Assembly (NCBI GenBank): GCA_035606355.1 | Contig: DATNFO010000060.1 | Location: 1-27,579 of the forward strand | Length of the DNA: 27,579 nucleotides | Direction of reading: 5' to 3' | From: Sulfopaludibacter sp035606355 | GTDB lineage: Bacteria > Acidobacteriota > Terriglobia > Bryobacterales > Bryobacteraceae | Shown: positions 8,279 to 15,751 of the stretch, in pieces | Position numbering within the stretch: the stretch's first letter is position 1 | How the letters are laid out: the number at the start of each line of letters is the position of its first letter | Program-made: the position numbers and the translations under genes | Notes under the pieces: generated by a model | Told to the model about the DNA's origin: nothing | The model's database searches: none | What the model saw: the letters and a program-made list of their open reading frames with translations, nothing else

Positions 8279-8634
8279 TCAATAAGCACGAAAAGAAGGA
8301 AATCCGCAGCCGTATTCACAAGCGCATTCGCCGCAAGCTGCAGGGCACTACGGACAGGCCGCGCCTGGCGATCTTCCGCAGTGTGGCGCACATCTACGCG
8401 CAGGTTATCGACGATAGCAAGGGCGTCACGGTGGTGTCGGCCTCGAGCGTCGATAAGGACGGCCGCACCAATGGCGGCAATGTCGCGGCGGCCAAGACCA
8501 TCGGCAAGCTGGTGGCTGAGCGCGCCAAGGAAAAGGGCATTGCCAAAGTAGTGTTCGACCGCGGCGGCTATCCGTACCACGGGCGCGTGAAGGCGCTCGC
8601 CGATGCCGCTCGCGAAGCAGGACTGGAGTTCTAA
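8275..8634 (+). CDS. rplR: Large ribosomal subunit protein L18
   Basis: The 119-residue protein is L18 (uL18), which with L5 and L25 anchors 5S rRNA in the central protuberance. The basic leader (KKEIRSRIHKRIRRKLQG) is followed by RPRLAIFRSVAHIYAQVIDD and the C-terminal FDRGGYPYHGRVKALADAAREAGLEF block, all typical. It overlaps rplF by 4 nt and leaves 3 nt before rpsE. Confidence 0.97.
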   Translation: MINKHEKKEIRSRIHKRIRRKLQGTTDRPRLAIFRSVAHIYAQVIDDSKGVTVVSASSVDKDGRTNGGNVAAAKTIGKLVAERAKEKGIAKVVFDRGGYPYHGRVKALADAAREAGLEF

Positions 8635-8637
8635 TCA

Positions 8638-9147
8638 ATGGCAACGATCGCAAAACGCATCGATCCGGCTCCGCTCAATCTCAAAGAGCAGGTGGTCGCG
8701 ATCAACCGTGTCACCAAAGTGGTGAAGGGCGGTAAGAACATGAGCTTTTCGGCTCTGGTGGTGATCGGCGATCCATCGGCCAAAGTGGTCGGCTACGGAG
8801 TCGGCAAGGCGAAGGAAGTGCCGTCGGCGATCCGCAAGGGCATCGAAGCCGCCAAGAAGAATCTGCGCCGGGTCAATGTGTTGGACACGACGATTCCGCA
8901 TCAGGTTCTGGGCCAGTTTGCCAGCAGCCAGGTGCTGCTCAAGCCGGCTCCCGCCGGAACGGGCGTGATTGCGGGCGGACCGGTGCGCGCTGTCATTTCG
9001 GCCGCCGGAATCCCGAACGTGCTCACCAAGAGCATCGGCCGGCGGAACCCGCACAACGTGGTTAAGGCGACCATCGTGGCTCTGGAATCGCTGCGCGATC
9101 GAGCTGCTGTCGCCGAAATGCGCGGTCTCGCGGTGGAGAAACTCTAA
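8638..9147 (+). CDS. rpsE: Small ribosomal subunit protein S5
   Basis: The 169-residue protein is S5 (uS5), at the mRNA entry tunnel with S3 and S4 and important for decoding accuracy. It shows LKEQVVAINRVTKVVKGGKNMSFSALVVIGD (double-stranded RNA-binding-like fold), GYGVGKAKEVPSAIRKG and the C-terminal GAGVIAGG-like segment GTGVIAGGPVRAVISAAGI. Length is normal. Its TAA shares a base with the rpmD start (TAATG at 9145-9149). Confidence 0.97.
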   Translation: MATIAKRIDPAPLNLKEQVVAINRVTKVVKGGKNMSFSALVVIGDPSAKVVGYGVGKAKEVPSAIRKGIEAAKKNLRRVNVLDTTIPHQVLGQFASSQVLLKPAPAGTGVIAGGPVRAVISAAGIPNVLTKSIGRRNPHNVVKATIVALESLRDRAAVAEMRGLAVEKL

Positions 9148-9326
9148 TGGCAGGCACCATCAAAATCAAACTGGTCCGCAGTCCCATTTGCACGCCCGAG
9201 AAGCAGAAACGGGTGGTAAAAGGATTAGGACTGCGAAAACTGAACCAAGTGGTCGAGCGGCCCGACAGCCCGGTATTTCGAGGGATGGTCAACAAGGTCC
9301 CGCATCTCCTACAAGTAGTGGAATAA
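9147..9326 (+). CDS. rpmD: Large ribosomal subunit protein L30
   Basis: This 59-residue protein is L30 (uL30), a small alpha/beta 50S protein absent from some bacterial lineages. It reads MAGTIKIKLVRSPICTPEKQ, continues VVKGLGLRKLNQVVERPDSP, and ends FRGMVNKVPHLLQVVE. That is a complete L30 of standard length. The start overlaps the rpsE stop by one base (TAATG). A GATGAACGC-type palindrome begins 8 bp after its stop. Confidence 0.95.
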   Translation: MAGTIKIKLVRSPICTPEKQKRVVKGLGLRKLNQVVERPDSPVFRGMVNKVPHLLQVVE

Positions 9327-9333
9327 GATTGGT

Positions 9334-9407
9334 GGACGCGGATGAACGCAGATAAACGCAGATAAGATTTGGATTTCGTCTGCTTTTATCCGCGTTCATC
9401 CGCGTCC
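9334..9407. repeat. GATGAACGC-type palindromic repeat, copy 1
   Basis: The arms at 9334-9356 and 9385-9407 are inverted complements over 23 nt with a single mismatch, separated by a 28-nt loop. Each arm is built from the short repeats GACGCGGAT / GAACGC(A/G)GAT. The element occupies the rpmD-rplO gap. AAGGA at 9412-9416, just outside the right arm, serves rplO. A related copy lies at 12926-13003. Confidence 0.93.
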
Positions 9408-9423
9408 CAATAAGGATTTTCAA

Positions 9424-9879
9424 ATGAACCTGAGTCAACTCAAACCTCCGGCCGGGCAAACCAAGCAGCGCAAGCGCGTGGGGCGCGGTATGGGCTCCGG
9501 CCACGGCAAGACTTCGACCCGCGGCAGCAAGGGTCAGCACGCTGGCACCGGTTTCAGCCAGAAGCGCGGTTTCGAAGGCGGACAGATGCCGCTTCACCGC
9601 CGCCTGCCCAAGCGCGGTTTCAAGAACATTTTCAAAAAGCATTACGCCATCGTCAATCTCGGCAGGCTCGAAAAGCTGGAAGGCGATACCTTCAATGCCG
9701 ATCGTCTGATGGAACTCGGCGTCATCCGCTCGACGGGCGACGGCCTGAAGATTCTCGGAACCGGCCAGTTGACGCGCAAGATTACGGTGGAAGCCCACCA
9801 TTTTTCCAAGTCGGCACTGGAGAAGATCCAGCAGGCCGGAGGAACGGCGCAAACCATCGGCACACCGGCCGCCGAGTAG
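9424..9879 (+). CDS. rplO: Large ribosomal subunit protein L15
   Basis: The 151-residue protein is L15 (uL15), a late-assembling 50S protein with an extended glycine/arginine-rich N-terminal arm (KQRKRVGRGMGSGHGKTSTRGSKGQHA, about residues 16-42). The body follows, with FEGGQMPLHRRLPKRGFKN and the C-terminal ITVEAHHFSKSALEKIQQAGG. Length is normal. It is followed by secY after 15 bp, the universal order. Confidence 0.97.
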   Translation: MNLSQLKPPAGQTKQRKRVGRGMGSGHGKTSTRGSKGQHAGTGFSQKRGFEGGQMPLHRRLPKRGFKNIFKKHYAIVNLGRLEKLEGDTFNADRLMELGVIRSTGDGLKILGTGQLTRKITVEAHHFSKSALEKIQQAGGTAQTIGTPAAE

Positions 9880-9894
9880 CCGGAAAAGGGAACC

Positions 9895-11307
9895 ATGACG
9901 AGGTTAATTGAAGCCTTCGCGAACATGTTTCGCGTCCCCGACCTGCGCAAGCGGCTCCTGTTCACGCTGGGGCTGCTCGCGGTGTATCGTCTGGGCGGAC
10001 ACATCCCCACTCCGGGTGTAAACGTAGCGCAATGGAGCCAGTTCCTGGGCTCCGCACAAGGATCGATCTTCGGATTTTTCGATCTCTTCGCCGGCGGCAA
10101 TATTCGCCGGCTGACCGTGTTTGCGCTCGGCATCATGCCGTACATCACGGCATCGATCATTTTGCAGCTCCTGACGGTGGTTGTTCCCACGCTTGAGAAG
10201 CTGCAAAAAGAAGGGGAACTGGGGCGCCGCAAGATCACTCAGTGGACCCGCTATCTCACCATCATTCTCTCCGTCATTCAGTCCTTCGGTATCGCCGCCG
10301 GCCTGCAAAGCATGAAGGAAGGCATCGTCATCAACCCGGGCTTCGGCTTTACCATGCTGACGATTCTGTCGCTGACAACCGGTAGCGCCTTCATCATGTG
10401 GCTCGGCGAGCAGATCTCCGAGCGCGGCGTGGGCAACGGCATGTCGCTGATCATCTTCACCGGCATCGTGGTTGGCTTGCCCGGCGCCTTGCAGAACATT
10501 TACCAGAACACGTTCGTCACGCACGAGTGGGGCGCCATTACGCTGCTGGTCCTCATCGCGATGATGATCGCGGTGGTCGCTTTCATCGTGCTGGTGGAAC
10601 GTGGCGAGCGCCGCATCCCGGTGCAGTACGCCAAGCGCGTCGTCGGGCGCCGCGTGATGGGCGGCCAGAGCACGCACATGCCGCTGAAGGTCAACGCCGG
10701 CGGCGTCATCCCCGTGATCTTCGCGTCGTCCATTTTGGCGTTCCCGCAAACCCTGCAGCAGGTGGGCACGGTCAAGAACATGAAGTGGCTGATGGGCATC
10801 CTCACCGCGATTCAACACGGCGAGCCGCTCTACTACGTCCTGTTCGTCGCGGGCATTATTTTCTTCTGCTTCTTCTACGTTTCGATCATCTTCAACCCGA
10901 ACGAAGCGGCCGACAATATGCGCAAGTACGGTGGGTTCGTTCCCGGCATTCGTCCCGGGCGCAATACTGCCGACTACATGAACAACATTCTGACGAAGAT
11001 CACGGTGGTGGGCGGTATTTATCTGGCCATCCTCTGCCTGATCCCGGATATCATGATCGCCGGCATTCACTTGCAGCACCTGCCGCTCATCGGAAGCGGA
11101 ATCGATAATGCGCTGACCGCCGCGCATATGCGCTTCCTGCTGGAAGGCTTGAACGTCAATTTCTACTTTGGCGGTACTTCGCTGCTCATCGTCGTGGGCG
11201 TGGCCATGGATACCATCAACCAGGTGGAAGCCCAGCTCATTATGCGGCATTACGAAGGGTTTACTCCGCGGTCGGGCCGCATTAAGGGCCGGCGGAGCAC
11301 GTTCTGA
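9895..11307 (+). CDS. secY: Preprotein translocase channel subunit SecY
   Basis: This 470-residue protein is the pore of the SecYEG translocon in the inner membrane. About ten hydrophobic segments alternate with short loops. Recognisable SecY motifs are GIMPYITASIILQLL (about residues 80-94, TM2 region), LGEQISERGVGNGMSLIIF in mid-protein, the cytosolic loop ERRIPVQYAKRVVGRRVMGG, PLKVNAGGVIPVIFASS, and the C-terminal VAMDTINQVEAQLIMRHYEGF. Length is at the upper end of normal. It lies in its usual place between rplO and adk, 2 nt before the adk start. Confidence 0.97.
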   Translation: MTRLIEAFANMFRVPDLRKRLLFTLGLLAVYRLGGHIPTPGVNVAQWSQFLGSAQGSIFGFFDLFAGGNIRRLTVFALGIMPYITASIILQLLTVVVPTLEKLQKEGELGRRKITQWTRYLTIILSVIQSFGIAAGLQSMKEGIVINPGFGFTMLTILSLTTGSAFIMWLGEQISERGVGNGMSLIIFTGIVVGLPGALQNIYQNTFVTHEWGAITLLVLIAMMIAVVAFIVLVERGERRIPVQYAKRVVGRRVMGGQSTHMPLKVNAGGVIPVIFASSILAFPQTLQQVGTVKNMKWLMGILTAIQHGEPLYYVLFVAGIIFFCFFYVSIIFNPNEAADNMRKYGGFVPGIRPGRNTADYMNNILTKITVVGGIYLAILCLIPDIMIAGIHLQHLPLIGSGIDNALTAAHMRFLLEGLNVNFYFGGTSLLIVVGVAMDTINQVEAQLIMRHYEGFTPRSGRIKGRRSTF

Positions 11308-11309
11308 GT

Positions 11310-11972
11310 GTGAGTGCCATTGTCTTGTTCGGTTCGCCCGGCTCCGGCAAAGGCACGCAGGCGAGGTTGTTGTGCCAGCGCCTCAATGTTCCGCATATCT
11401 CGACCGGAGATATGCTGCGCGAATCGATTCGCCAGGGGAGCCAGGTAGGTACCGCGGTCGCGGCGAAGATGCAGGCAGGCGTGCTGGTGAAAGATGAAGT
11501 GGTCAACCGCATGGTGGAAGCCCGGTTGGCTCAGCCGGATGCCGCGAATGGTTTTGTTTTGGATGGGTATCCGCGGACGCTCGCTCAGGCCGAGCACCTG
11601 ACCGGGTGGATGGACGCCCATGGAATTCGCGAGGTGGTGATTCACCTCGCAGTAGATTACAATGTAATTATTGCCCGATTGACTGGACGCCGCGAGTGCC
11701 CTCGCTGTGGAACCCTGTACAACCTTGCCACTAAGCCTCCCCGGGTGGATGGCATGTGCGACCTGGATGGCGAGAAGTTAGCCGTTCGAGACGATGACAG
11801 GGAAGAGGTCATTCGAGAGAGGCTGGAAGGATACGGCCTCAAAACCCGTCCGGTGCTTCAGTATTACTGCGAGGCGGGGCGGCGCGTGATTGAAGTGGAC
11901 GGCAGCGTGGACCCGCCGGAAACGGTGTTCGCGAAGATCTGCCGGGCGATGGAGACGAATGATCGTTCGTAA
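11310..11972 (+). CDS. adk: Adenylate kinase with metal-binding lid
   Basis: The 220-residue protein catalyses ATP + AMP to 2 ADP in the cytosol. The P-loop GSPGSGKGTQ is at residues 8-17, and HISTGDMLR (AMP site) and GFVLDGYPRT follow. The LID domain carries C-x2-C-x16-C-x2-D (CPRC ... CDLD), the zinc-binding pattern of Gram-positive-like long adenylate kinases with Asp as fourth ligand. The GTG at 11310 is the only in-frame start that gives the family N terminus; it lies 2 nt after the secY stop and has only a weak ribosome-binding site, so coupling is likely. It overlaps map by 14 nt. Confidence 0.96.
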   Translation: MSAIVLFGSPGSGKGTQARLLCQRLNVPHISTGDMLRESIRQGSQVGTAVAAKMQAGVLVKDEVVNRMVEARLAQPDAANGFVLDGYPRTLAQAEHLTGWMDAHGIREVVIHLAVDYNVIIARLTGRRECPRCGTLYNLATKPPRVDGMCDLDGEKLAVRDDDREEVIRERLEGYGLKTRPVLQYYCEAGRRVIEVDGSVDPPETVFAKICRAMETNDRS

Positions 11973-12729
11973 AACCGCCGCCGAGCTCGAGAAGATGCGG
12001 CGCAGCGGTCTGCTGGTATGGCAGATCCTGCAGAAGTTGAAGGAAATGGCCGTGGAAGGGGCCAGCACTTTCGATCTCGAAGCGGCAGCGGAAAAGATGG
12101 TGGCCGATGCGGGGGCCAAGCCGGCTTTCAAGGGTTATTATGTGCCGGCGGCCGGCGAGGCTTACAAGTTTGTGTTGTGCACCAGCGTGAACAGCGAAAT
12201 CGTTCACGGTATGCCGAATGCGAAGCGCGTGCTCAAATCGGGCGACATCGTCTCGATCGACACGGGCGTGAAGTTGGACGGGTATTACGGCGATTCCGCC
12301 ATCACCGTCCCCGTCGGCGAGGTCAGCGAGCAGACCAAAAAACTGCTGCAGGTGACGCAGGAGTCGCTCGAGCTGGCGATCGATAAAGTGCGCAACGGGA
12401 ACCGGTTGTTCGATATCTGTTCCACGGTGGAGCAGCATGTGAAGGGCAACGGGTTCAGCATTGTCCGGGAGTATGTGGGACACGGGATCGGGACGCAGCT
12501 TCACGAAGAGCCGCAGGTTCCCAATTATGTGGACCGCAAGAACGAGAATCCCCGGTTGAAGCCGGGAATGGTGCTCGCGGTGGAGCCGATGGTGAATGCC
12601 GGCCGCCCCGAGGCGATGGTTTTGAGAGACAAGTGGACGGCAGTGACGAAGGACGGCAGCAACAGCGCCCACTTCGAACATTGCATCGCTGTTACGGAGA
12701 ACGGCCCGTGGGTACTGACCCGGCCGTAA
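11959..12729 (+). CDS. map: Methionine aminopeptidase, type I
   Basis: The 256-residue protein removes the initiator methionine from nascent chains and uses a two-metal centre. It opens MIVRKTAAELEKMRRSG. The ligand set is visible: SIDTGVKLDGYYGDSAIT (two Asp), GHGIGTQLHEEPQVPNY (His), LAVEPMVNAG (Glu) and HFEHCIAVTENG (Glu). The ATG at 11959, inside the end of adk, gives the family N terminus; an earlier in-frame ATG at 11890 would add 23 residues read through adk. Length is normal (about 250-264). Confidence 0.96.
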   Translation: MIVRKTAAELEKMRRSGLLVWQILQKLKEMAVEGASTFDLEAAAEKMVADAGAKPAFKGYYVPAAGEAYKFVLCTSVNSEIVHGMPNAKRVLKSGDIVSIDTGVKLDGYYGDSAITVPVGEVSEQTKKLLQVTQESLELAIDKVRNGNRLFDICSTVEQHVKGNGFSIVREYVGHGIGTQLHEEPQVPNYVDRKNENPRLKPGMVLAVEPMVNAGRPEAMVLRDKWTAVTKDGSNSAHFEHCIAVTENGPWVLTRP

Positions 12730-12926
12730 GAGTTCCGGCGACGGTAGTGGAAGAGCTGCCGAGACTGTTGTTCACCGTCAAGCTGGAAACCCAGCAAACG
12801 GTGACCGCTCACCTGGTGGGGGCGGTAGAAAGAAATTTCGTCCGGTTGGTTCCGGGCGACCGGGTAGAGGTGGAGTTAAGTCCGCTCGATCCGACGCGGG
12901 GCAAGATCGTAAGGAAGATTAATTAG
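12708..12926 (+). CDS. infA: Translation initiation factor IF-1
   Basis: This is a 72-residue protein, the exact family length, with an OB fold that blocks the 30S A site during initiation. It contains ATVVEELPRLLFTVKLE, VTAHLVGAVERNFVRLVPGDRVEVELSPLDPTRGKIV, the core IF-1 pattern. The start is a GTG at 12708 that overlaps the end of map by 22 nt; no in-frame ATG is closer, and the next one upstream (12633) would add 25 residues with no IF-1 similarity. The N-terminal segment (MGTDPAVRVP) differs from the common MAKEDVIEVEG. The last base of its TAG is the first base of a palindrome. Confidence 0.93.
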   Translation: MGTDPAVRVPATVVEELPRLLFTVKLETQQTVTAHLVGAVERNFVRLVPGDRVEVELSPLDPTRGKIVRKIN

Positions 12927-13003
12927 GACGCAGATGAACGCAGATGAACGCAGATAAAAACCAGAAAATTTTTATCTGCGTTCATCAGCGTTCATCAGCG
13001 TCC
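12926..13003. repeat. GATGAACGC-type palindromic repeat, copy 2
   Basis: The arms at 12926-12960 and 12969-13003 are inverted complements over 35 nt with two mismatches and an 8-nt loop. Each arm holds three units of the form GACGCAGAT / GAACGCAGAT. The element fills the infA-rpmJ gap, abuts the infA stop codon, and ends 17 bp before the rpmJ start. It is the longest perfect-looking hairpin in the ribosomal operon. Confidence 0.95.
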
Positions 13004-13020
13004 CTGAATGGGAACTAGCG

Positions 13021-13134
13021 ATGAAGGTTAGAGCTTCAGTCAAAAAGATTTGTGATAAGTGCAAGGTGATCCATCGCGAAGGCGTGGTGCGGGTCATCTG
13101 CGTTAACCCGAAACACAAACAGAGGCAGGGATAA
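13021..13134 (+). CDS. rpmJ: Large ribosomal subunit protein L36, zinc-binding type
   Basis: This 37-residue protein is L36 (bL36), the smallest 50S protein. It begins MKVRASVKKICDKCKVIHRE and ends VICVNPKHKQRQG. Cys11, Cys14, Cys27 and His32 form the standard zinc knuckle, so it is the zinc-containing paralogue. Length is exact. The start lies 17 bp after the palindrome; GGGAA at 13010-13014 is a weak ribosome-binding site. rpsM follows after 6 bp. Confidence 0.95.
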   Translation: MKVRASVKKICDKCKVIHREGVVRVICVNPKHKQRQG

Positions 13135-13140
13135 AGAACC

Positions 13141-13527
13141 ATGGCACGTATCGCCGGCGTAGATTTGCCGCCCGCCAAGAGAGCCGAGATCGGACTGACG
13201 TATATTTACGGCGTTGGCCGTACGCGGTCCCAGTCGCTGCTCCACCGGGCCGGTATCGACTTCAATAAGAAGATCCGCGACCTGAGTGAGGACGAAGTCA
13301 ACCGCGTCCGCCAGATCCTGGAAGAAGAGGGCGCCGTCGAGGGCGACCTGCGCAAAGAAATCTCGTTGAACATCAAGCGTCACATCGAGATGGGCTCGTA
13401 TCGCGGATTGCGGCATCGCCGCAGCCTGCCGGTCCGCGGCCAGCGCACTCACACGAATGCGCGCACGCGCAAGGGTCCGCGCCGCGGCACGGTCGCGAAC
13501 AAGAAGAAGGCCACCGGAAAGACGTAG
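13141..13527 (+). CDS. rpsM: Small ribosomal subunit protein S13
   Basis: The 128-residue protein is S13 (uS13), a 30S head protein bridging to L5 and touching P-site tRNA. It starts MARIAGVDLPPAKRAEIGLTYIYGVG, with a helix-hairpin-helix region, and has the C-terminal GLRHRRSLPVRGQRTHTNARTRKGPRRGT tail. Length is normal (118-126). It is the first gene of the alpha group, 6 bp after rpmJ. Confidence 0.98.
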   Translation: MARIAGVDLPPAKRAEIGLTYIYGVGRTRSQSLLHRAGIDFNKKIRDLSEDEVNRVRQILEEEGAVEGDLRKEISLNIKRHIEMGSYRGLRHRRSLPVRGQRTHTNARTRKGPRRGTVANKKKATGKT

Positions 13528-13533
13528 AAACGT

Positions 13534-13944
13534 ATGGCGAAAGCACCAGCAAAGTCTGCAGGCAAGAAGAAGAGCTTCAAGAAGAAGGAAAAGCGCGTTG
13601 TGCACGTCGGTCTGGTGCACATCCAGGCGACCTTCAACAACACCATCGTCACGATTTCGGATCAGGAAGGCAACACCATCGCCTGGTCCAGCGCAGGTTC
13701 GCTCGGGTTCCGCGGCTCCCGCAAAGGCACTCCGTTCGCAGCCCAGCAGGCTGCGCTGACGGCTGCCAATAAGGCGTCGGAAACCGGACTGCGTACCGTG
13801 GAAGTGCGTGTGGCGGGCCCCGGCTCCGGCCGCGAATCCGCCGTCCGCGCGCTGTCCACCGCGGGAATCGAAGTGCGCGCCATCAAGGACGTCACGCCGA
13901 TTCCGCACAATGGATGCCGGCCGCCCAAAAAGCGCCGCGTCTGA
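13534..13944 (+). CDS. rpsK: Small ribosomal subunit protein S11
   Basis: The 136-residue protein is S11 (uS11), on the 30S platform near the mRNA exit. A Lys/Ala-rich leader of about 20 residues (MAKAPAKSAGKKKSFKKKEK) precedes the core VVHVGLVHIQATFNNTIVTISD, then GFRGSRKGTPFAAQQAA and the C-terminal DVTPIPHNGCRPPKKRRV signature. Length is slightly above E. coli because of the basic leader. A 78-bp gap without any visible element leads to rpsD. Confidence 0.98.
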   Translation: MAKAPAKSAGKKKSFKKKEKRVVHVGLVHIQATFNNTIVTISDQEGNTIAWSSAGSLGFRGSRKGTPFAAQQAALTAANKASETGLRTVEVRVAGPGSGRESAVRALSTAGIEVRAIKDVTPIPHNGCRPPKKRRV

Positions 13945-14022
13945 TTTTTCAGTAAAGAAGCGGGAAGAAGGCTGCCAAGCTGTAAACCGCACCTGAGTAA
14001 GGAAAGGTCATTACGAACTAAC

Positions 14023-14655
14023 ATGGCACGATACATTGGCCCCGTATGCCGGCAATGCCGCCGCGAGGGCATGAAACTCTATCTCAAGGGCGAGCGCTGC
14101 CACAGCGAAAAGTGCGCCATCGAAAAGCGCAACTTCGTCCCTGGACAACACGGTAAAGATCGCAAAGCGAAGATCGTCGGGTACGGGCTGCAGCTTCGCG
14201 AAAAACAGAAGGTGCGGCGCGTTTACGGCGTCCTCGAACGGCAATTCCGCAGCGCCTATGAGAAGGCCGCGGCCACCAAGGGCATCACCGGCGAAAACCT
14301 CATGACCGGGCTCGAACGCCGCATGGACAGCGTCATCTACCGCATGGGCTTCGGCACCAGCCGCGCACAGGCGCGCCAGATTGTGCGCCACGGCCACATC
14401 GAGCTCAACGGCCGCAAGTGCAACATCCCGTCGGCGCAGGTAAAGCCCGGCGATGTTATCACCGTCCGCGAATCCAGCAAGAACAACCCCACCATCCTGG
14501 CCGCGCGCGACGCCACGGCTCACGCTCCGGCTCCGAATTGGATCGACGTGGATCGCGAAGGGCTCAAGGGCCGCGTCACCGCGCTTCCGCAGCGCAGCGA
14601 GTTGGTACAGATTCAGTTGAACGAGCAGCTCATCGTCGAGCTTTACTCGAAGTAA
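14023..14655 (+). CDS. rpsD: Small ribosomal subunit protein S4, zinc-binding type
   Basis: The 210-residue protein is S4 (uS4), which starts 30S assembly and, in E. coli, represses the alpha operon. The N terminus has CRQC (residues 9-12), then CHSEKC (26-31), the four-Cys zinc motif of C+ S4 proteins. The S4 RNA-binding domain runs around residues 100-160 (RRMDSVIYRMGFGTSRAQARQIVRHGHIELNG). It ends with ALPQRSELVQIQLNEQLIVELYSK. Length is typical. AAGGAAAGG lies upstream. A perfect hairpin separates it from rpoA. Confidence 0.98.
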   Translation: MARYIGPVCRQCRREGMKLYLKGERCHSEKCAIEKRNFVPGQHGKDRKAKIVGYGLQLREKQKVRRVYGVLERQFRSAYEKAAATKGITGENLMTGLERRMDSVIYRMGFGTSRAQARQIVRHGHIELNGRKCNIPSAQVKPGDVITVRESSKNNPTILAARDATAHAPAPNWIDVDREGLKGRVTALPQRSELVQIQLNEQLIVELYSK

Positions 14656-14661
14656 CGGGTC

Positions 14662-14684
14662 GGACAGGCGGCTAACGCCTGTCC
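14662..14684. repeat. Short perfect hairpin between rpsD and rpoA
   Basis: GGACAGGCG (14662-14670) and CGCCTGTCC (14676-14684) form a perfect 9-bp stem with a 5-nt loop, GCTAA. It is not followed by a T-run on either strand, so it is not a typical intrinsic terminator. It may be a short REP-like palindrome or an RNA-processing site in the operon transcript. The downstream GAGG at 14694-14697 serves rpoA. Confidence 0.75.
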
Positions 14685-14701
14685 ACAACAAACGAGGTTT
14701 T

Positions 14702-15748
14702 ATGTTTAAGGGCTTCCAGAAACCGAAACGATTGGTCGCCAATACCGAAACTCTTACCGAGCGGTATGGCATGTTTACGGCACAGCCTTTCCAGCGCGGC
14801 TTCGGCACCACCATCGGCAATAGCCTCCGGCGCGTGCTGCTGAGCTCCATTGAAGGCGCGGCGATCACCGCCGTCCGTATCGAAGGCGTCGAGCACGAAT
14901 TCTCGCCCATTCCGGGCGTGGTGGAAGACGCTACCGATATCATCCTCAACCTGAAGCAGATTCCCTTCAAGATTTCCGGCGAAGGCGTGAAAACCGTTCG
15001 CCTCACCGTGGACCAGCCGGGCGATGTCCGCTCCGGCCAGATCGAAACCGATGCCGACGTCGAAGTGCTGGATCGTGACGTGCACGTGGCGACCGTCAGC
15101 GAAGGCGGACGTCTGAGCATCGAAATGCGCCTGAAGAGCGGCCGCGGCTACGTCAGCGCGGACAAAAACTTCGACGAAGACCTGGCTCTCGGCTACATTC
15201 CGATCGACTCGGTTCACTCGCCCGTCCGCAAGGTCAACTTCTCCGTAGAAGCCGCTCGTCTCGGCCAGATGACCGATTACGACAAGCTCACGCTGGAAGT
15301 GTGGACCAACGGCGCGGTTTCGCCGCAGGACGCGATCGGCTACGCCGCCAAGCTGCTCAAGGACCACATGACCATCTTCATCAACTTCGAAGAGGTCCCG
15401 GAGCAGACCGAAGAGATCAGCGAGCGCGGCCTGGACAAGATGAACGAAGTGCTCAACCGCTCCGTGGAAGAGCTCGAGCTCAGCGTTCGTTCGTACAACT
15501 GCCTGAAGAACGCCAACATCCAGACGATCGGAGAGCTGGTGCAGAAGTCCGAAGCCGAAATGCTGCGGACCAAGAACTTCGGGCGGAAGTCGCTCAACGA
15601 GATCAAAGAGATTCTCGCCAACATGGGGTTGAGCCTCGGAATGCGCATCGATGCGCATGGCCGTCTGGTCGCCCCGCCACAGCAACCGGCTGGAAGCCTG
15701 CCGGACTACGGCCCCGATGATGAGGGGCAGGACCAGATCGGGGAATAA
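14702..15748 (+). CDS. rpoA: RNA polymerase alpha subunit
   Basis: The 348-residue protein nucleates RNA polymerase assembly and contacts promoters and activators. The N-terminal domain (about 1-230) starts MFKGFQKPKRLVANTETLTE and has RGFGTTIGNSLRRVLLSSIEGAA, the dimerisation motif. A linker leads to the C-terminal helix-hairpin-helix domain (about 260-325), with LELSVRSYNCLKNANI, TIGELV and RKSLNEIKEILANMGLSLGM. A Pro/Asp/Glu-rich tail of about 20 residues ends the protein. Length is slightly above the 330 norm. Its place between rpsD and rplQ is universal. Confidence 0.98.
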   Translation: MFKGFQKPKRLVANTETLTERYGMFTAQPFQRGFGTTIGNSLRRVLLSSIEGAAITAVRIEGVEHEFSPIPGVVEDATDIILNLKQIPFKISGEGVKTVRLTVDQPGDVRSGQIETDADVEVLDRDVHVATVSEGGRLSIEMRLKSGRGYVSADKNFDEDLALGYIPIDSVHSPVRKVNFSVEAARLGQMTDYDKLTLEVWTNGAVSPQDAIGYAAKLLKDHMTIFINFEEVPEQTEEISERGLDKMNEVLNRSVEELELSVRSYNCLKNANIQTIGELVQKSEAEMLRTKNFGRKSLNEIKEILANMGLSLGMRIDAHGRLVAPPQQPAGSLPDYGPDDEGQDQIGE

Positions 15749-15751
15749 GAC

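Noticed and set aside
9904..11250. A 448-codon open frame on the - strand
   Set aside because: It is antisense to secY; the Asp/His/Arg-rich composition mirrors the membrane-protein codons on the other strand.
13945..14022. Possible regulatory leader between rpsK and rpsD
   Set aside because: No inverted repeat or start-like sequence is visible apart from AAGGAAAGG before rpsD; nothing can be supported.
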